Assembly (NCBI GenBank): GCA_036939755.1 | Contig: JALLAZ010002217.1 | Location: 1 to 11,046 of the forward strand | Length of the DNA: 11,046 nt | Reading direction: 5' to 3' | From: Stephanodiscus triporus | Lineage: Eukaryota; Bacillariophyta; Thalassiosirophyceae; Thalassiosirales; Thalassiosiraceae | Part shown: piece by piece, positions 6,621 through 11,046 of the stretch | Numbering within the stretch: the first letter of the stretch is position 1 | Layout of the letters: every line of letters starts with the position of its first letter | Translations under genes and position numbers: made by a program | The notes under the pieces: generated by a model | Databases searched by the model: none | What the model was told of the DNA's origin: nothing | What the model saw: only the letters and a program-made list of their open reading frames with translations

Positions 6621-9600
6621 CTAAAATGTCATCGAGGCGAATGCCAACAACAGAGTTGCAACAACACTTAAACGTGATTTGATTGAAGCGTTCCTCGGCT
6701 TCCCCTCAACATTGTTCATTGGGTCGCTTGCAACAAAGTATGGACTGATGAGGGACTTCGCCTCGAAAAACACTTTGGTGAGCACAAGAGACAAGTAGGC
6801 ATGTGGGTTGCTCGCTTGGGGGGTAAGCAGGAAGAACACGAATGTCATTTTCGATACTCACCTATGGAGTTTTCTTCAGCTTCGGGACTGGTTTCATGGC
6901 ACTCACACAAGTTCAGCAAGGTGGGGAAACAAAACTCCCGATCACCGCATTCGGCGTCGCTACTGCATTTGACGCCACAATATCCGCGAGCAGCAGCTTC
7001 GTCAAAACCGCATCTTGAGTCATTGTCTGCAATGTCAAGATCTGTGCACACGGGGTGCTCACCCTCCTCAAAAGCATTGCAGTAGTTCAGTTGGATTCCC
7101 CAGCACTCTTCTCCTTCAGCGCATTGGGAATGATGTGTGCACTTTGGCTTGCAATTGGATCGTGCGTCTACCTCTGTGATTCCGCAGCGGAATCCAAAGT
7201 CCGGTTTAAGGCCGTCAGGAAGAGGAGAGCTATTACGAATTTCCTCAGATTCTTCAACCGCGGCATCAGATTCTTGCAAATCATTCAGTCCTGTACAATA
7301 GAGCTCGCCCTCGCCACAGAACCCAAACTGGCTGCAGCAAAGGCCATCATTACAAATACCGTTGCCAACGCCTCCGCCTGAACAAAAAATACAAAGTGAG
7401 TCGGTCTCGATTCATGGATGTAGACGAAGAGCAGTATCATCGAAACACGTACCACCACATGTTCCTTCCTCATTAACGTCGTTGGCTGTCCCTTCGTTGA
7501 CCGTTCCTTCATCGGGACATGGTTTGGTGGTGTAGCAGTACTGATCACCGCTACCGCAATAGCCATAATCACTGCAACAATGGTTTTCATCGGGGCAAAA
7601 TCCATCACCGACCTCGCCTATCGCACATTGGCCTGCTTCAATCGAATAGGTTGGGGCCGGTGGCGCTCCGTCGATGGTACTGGGAGTGGGAACATTTGAG
7701 TCGTCTTCACAATACCTGTGAGTATTCGAAGAAATCAGTGCAAGTGGGAGAAGGAGGAGATTTAGAAGAAAGAATAAAAATAAGTACGCGAATAATTTGC
7801 AGATGTTCTTACTCGGTAGTCGTCCCACACCAACCCCATTTCGAGCAGCAATAGCCTGCGAATGGGCAAATCCCGTCACTACAAAAAATTGAACGAAGAT
7901 GGATGCGATGCTCAGTCCACCAAAGCAGTATACAAAATGTAAAATGATACGAGCTGCTTACCCTCTGTCGCCACCACCACATGTTCCAGTAGTGACGATC
8001 GGGCACTTATCCGGCTCAAGGTCATCGGGATGTATGATGCAATTGGGACAAGTTGGCTGAGGAGTGTCTGGAGTAAGAGAAGTCGGCAACAGCGTCATGA
8101 TCGAGGATGCTGGAATTCAAGGCGAAGTTACAATCCATGTGAGACAATGGCAGGTTCAGCGACACAAATATGAAATTCAGTCGTAGGGTTTCTCACCGGC
8201 TTCAGAATTACCCTGAGTTGGGTTCAAAGTCGATGGGATAGGGGTCGGTGCGCTGCTTGGGGATGATGTGACTGTTGGAGATGATGTTGGCTCGTATACT
8301 TTGGTTGGTGGGTTGGTAATTGTGGGGAAGAGAGTAGGGATCTCAGAAGTAGGTGGAATGGTTGGCGCGGGGGTAAGTATCACCTCTGGAAAGACGGGAG
8401 AATAGCTGGGAGATTTGCTCGGTTGGGGCGTGAGGTTTTCAGTTGGAGGAAATGTTGCTTCACACTCATCAGGATCAATCACAGTGCACAAGGTTAAATC
8501 TTGAATTAAATCGTCTCCCGGATACTGGACCTTTAAAAAGGAGAGGAAATCTTTCTGCTCAAAGATCAGATCAATAATCTTTGGAATGTCTTCGTCTTCG
8601 AGTAAAACACCGGCAAAATCCTTAGGCCTGTAATAGATGACATCAAAACCATACATGAACTTGGTAATGATAGTACCATCGTTGCATGGAACTTGATCAA
8701 CTAGGAACCCATTTGCGTAGTACGCACCGTGCCCACAATATTTACGATCGCTGGCATATGGCGAGACAAAGTTGTAAACAAAGCCTTGTGGAACCTGCTC
8801 CATTATCAAACCAGTTAGGACCGGTATAATGTTCAGCTCGAAAAATTCGTCTAATGCCTTGATCATTTTGTTGGCAATCCGTGGACCATACCCGGTGGTC
8901 AAGCACTTGAGGTAAACTGGGATGTCCATAAAACGATTAATGAATAGCTCAGCGGTGCAAATCTCAGAGCTAATCGATTCCACGGTCGACACTGCTGCAA
9001 AAAGACAAGGAGATGCTTCGTCTCCACCGCACTTGTTGACAGTATCAGCAAAATCTGTCCCCTCAAACACAGCATTTGTGTAGACCTGAAGGAAGATGCA
9101 TGGAAGAATTGTTTTGTCAGGTGATATCAATCACAGAGAACATGCATATAACATTAAGTTTGGGCATGACGTACATCCGTTTCAAGATCGATGAAGTCGA
9201 AATCTTCAGGGCAAGTTATCTCCAAGCCGGTGATCTTGTAGTACGCACGTTGCACCTTTTTATCAAGGAAATCAAATTTATGTAAGAGATGCGATGTATG
9301 ATGTAGGTGTACATATTAGATAGGTTCAACGAGAACACGGTACTCACAAAAGCTGATGTATCATCAGCATAATAGTAGCATTGTCCGGCCACAGGCAGCT
9401 CGTTGATGTCATATTTGTCTGGATACTTCCAATCACAGATTGAAAATTCTGGAGGTAGCATGCCACCTACGGTGCATCCTCCACCCAGGAGCGTAGATTC
9501 AATTTGATCGATCCATACTCTTGTGAATTCCTCTGCGTAATCATTCAACGCAGACAACAGCACGTCAGTATTTTCGGGGGCGATGGCAGTCTCGAGGGAC

Positions 9601-9716
9601 TGGAACTTGAGATGGAAGTCCTCGGTGAACTTGAACGTCTTCGTCGTCGTCGCTATCGCCGATGGCAGCAGCGCAAAAAGGTGGAGGTAGAAACGACTCT
9701 TCGGTGGATGAAGCAT
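6621..9716 (-). CDS. Secreted, GPI-tailed chitin-binding protein with three hevein domains (8 exons, 827 aa)
   Basis: Exons on the minus strand: 9716-9348, 9255-9175, 9085-8197, 8109-7962, 7878-7813, 7715-7453, 7377-6862 and 6772-6621. All seven introns are GT-AG, 75-96 nt, with phases 0,0,1,2,2,1,1; the join gives 2484 nt with no internal stop. The ATG at 9716 is the first after an in-frame stop at 9764-9762. Residues 1-22 are a signal peptide (YLHLFALLPSAIA). Residues 23-360 are a Cys-containing domain I do not recognise. Residues 361-466 are a Pro/Thr/Ser linker. Hevein-type (chitin-binding type 1, CBM18) domains lie at about 490-520, 548-578 and 604-633, each with CC-S-x2-G-[YWF]-CG and a terminal YC. 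Two Cys modules follow at 670-705 and 728-765. The last about 20 residues are hydrophobic (LSVVATLLLAFASMTF) after a charged stretch, as in a GPI-anchor signal. It probably binds chitin at the cell surface or wall. No catalytic motif is seen. Confidence 0.87.
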
Positions 9717-11046
9717 TGCGTTGTGCTGCAGTGGAGTTTGTGAGATAATGCTGACAAGTGCTCAATCTCCGATAGAATTTTTTTATTATGAGACGTCAAA
9801 ATGATGTGCTCTCTTGGAAACTTTGTTTTTGTGATCGGTGGGACGACAACACAGTGAAGGGAAGGTATCTATGTATGCGCCAAAGCTTGCGGGACAAAAT
9901 ATTGTTTGAATTGTGAAATTGTGAGTATCCGTTGCGGGTTGTTGGTGAGGCATGTGCGTCGGGCACCAAGCAATCTGCCTGGGTTGGCGGCGCACCGGAT
10001 CGGAACGGTCGCAATGCCACGAACCACGATAGATGTCTCTATGTGTGATACTCCGATAATAAGACTGAGAAAGAGTTTTCGTGTTAGGAGGGCTCAGACA
10101 AATCAGACTTTCTCGTGAAGACGTTCATTCGTGTGCCCGCTATTACTCCTATTTATCAACAGCCAAGTCACATGACTCGAAAATTCGGAGAATTCTGACA
10201 AAGCGAACGATGGGTGAGAAGATGGTGATGCACATGAATGAGAACATGATATCTAGAGTATTTCCATACATACACTCCTACGTACCCACCTTGGGGGCAA
10301 GCCCCCTCAAATCACTCAACCTTGAGATTTTTTTTAGCATCTCAGATGAACGAATACAATGATAGCCCTGCCGATGACGACAGCAGTACCAGACTTAACC
10401 ATAAGACCGGACAAAGCGCCGCCATTTCACCAAAAATGGGGTTACGACCACCGGTCGCGGTGCAATATGGACCATTTGGGTGTTGTTGGGTCACCCCTAT
10501 CGGGGTTTTGGATAGGATTGGGCGTATGACCCCCCCTAAAATGATTCCCCATTTTATTGTAGCAGTCCAGACATTTTAATTCCTACGTAGGCCTTGGTAT
10601 GTTTTTATTGGCTCCTGCCAAGAAAAACTCGAGTTAAATGCACTGTGACCATGGCGAATGGCAGCCACCAAAATGGTGCCGATATGATGATGTTCTACGA
10701 TGGTAAGATCATATGATGATAAAATACTATTTAATAACGTTATATAAATGATGGGGGAGGGGGGGGGTTTATCAGTTGTTGAGTGGGGGGAGAGGCATAG
10801 TAAAAACTTGGCAACACAAAAAAGCACAAACAATGGTCACCAATTCGAAGGCCACATCGTTCTAGGGGGTGCATAAAAGCCTTCCCGCCAATTTATTTTT
10901 TGGAACAAAAAAAATGAAGGCACGAGTTCCACGTCATGCATACCTTTCACTCCCGTGAAATCAAGTCGCGTTTTACCTCCCCCCCCCTCATCATGGCGAT
11001 ACACCCCCCGCCCACCCTTGAACACTTTATCCCACCCTTGCGCGAA
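9717..11046. other. Intergenic, no convincing gene
   Basis: The left part is the 5' flank of the chitin-binding gene. The short open frames on both strands (for example 9906-10118, 10081-10362 and 10322-10579) have no domain, targeting signal or splice support. The stretch contains several short inverted repeats, such as cgaccaccggtcg near 10446-10458, G runs at 10753-10767, and C runs at 10979-10987 and near 11006. It could hold decayed repeat DNA, but no transposon terminus, transposase or reverse-transcriptase motif is visible. Confidence 0.55.

Noticed and set aside
7519..7854. Plus-strand 111-codon frame
   Set aside because: It is antisense to hevein-coding exons whose reading is strongly supported.
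10322..10579. Plus-strand 85-codon frame
   Set aside because: It has short inverted repeats and G/C runs but no domain, signal or splice context; more likely repeat debris.
1..11046. CRISPR array, prophage or bacterial operon
   Set aside because: No direct repeats with spacers, no ribosome-binding-site-led gene strings, and clear GT-AG introns show eukaryotic nuclear DNA.

Overview
The window looks like nuclear DNA of a eukaryotic microalga, most likely a diatom and perhaps a centric, chitin-forming one. Four things point that way: several short GT-AG introns (75 to 104 nt), secreted proteins with Pro/Thr/Ser-rich linkers of the kind common in diatoms, a leader with a diatom-style bipartite plastid-targeting look, and chitin-binding modules. 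The species call is inference. Base composition is patchy. GC-rich stretches full of GAC/GTC triplets (about 2150-4140 and 4390-4740) alternate with AT-richer gene and intergenic sequence. There are no bacterial operons and no CRISPR array, and I recognised no rRNA, tRNA or intact mobile element.

Layout, left to right. (1) Positions 1-1207, minus strand: a 402-codon open frame that leaves the window at its 3' end. It encodes a secreted Pro/Thr/Ser/Lys-rich protein ending here in a PKQSS pentapeptide array, with RXL-type processing motifs. (2) 1208-2156: no convincing gene. (3) 2157-3076, plus strand: a probable gene with a signal/transit-like leader, an unexplained frame change, and one clear 159-nt intron. 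(4) 3192-3850, minus strand: an MnmM/YtqB-like SAM-dependent methyltransferase that keeps its SAM-binding motif and C-terminal end but has lost the middle. (5) 3851-4815: simple-sequence DNA and short repeats. (6) 4816-5405: possible exons that I could not assemble. (7) 5473-6388, plus strand: a GT90 (CAP10-like) glycosyltransferase domain in two exons that do not join in frame. (8) 6621-9716, minus strand: the best gene in the window. Its eight exons assemble without a break into an 827-residue secreted protein with an unknown N-terminal domain, a Pro/Thr/Ser linker, three hevein-type chitin-binding domains, two further Cys modules and a GPI-anchor-like tail. (9) 9717-11046: no convincing gene.

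Functional picture. The two best genes, at 1-1207 and 6621-9716, both look like extracellular, cell-wall-associated proteins: one a biomineralisation-style Lys/Ser/Pro-rich precursor, the other a chitin-binding surface protein. GT90 enzymes modify glycans in the secretory pathway, so the GT90 remnant is thematically related. No shared regulation can be seen. The methyltransferase and GT90 loci look damaged, either as real pseudogenes or through sequence errors in repeat-rich DNA.
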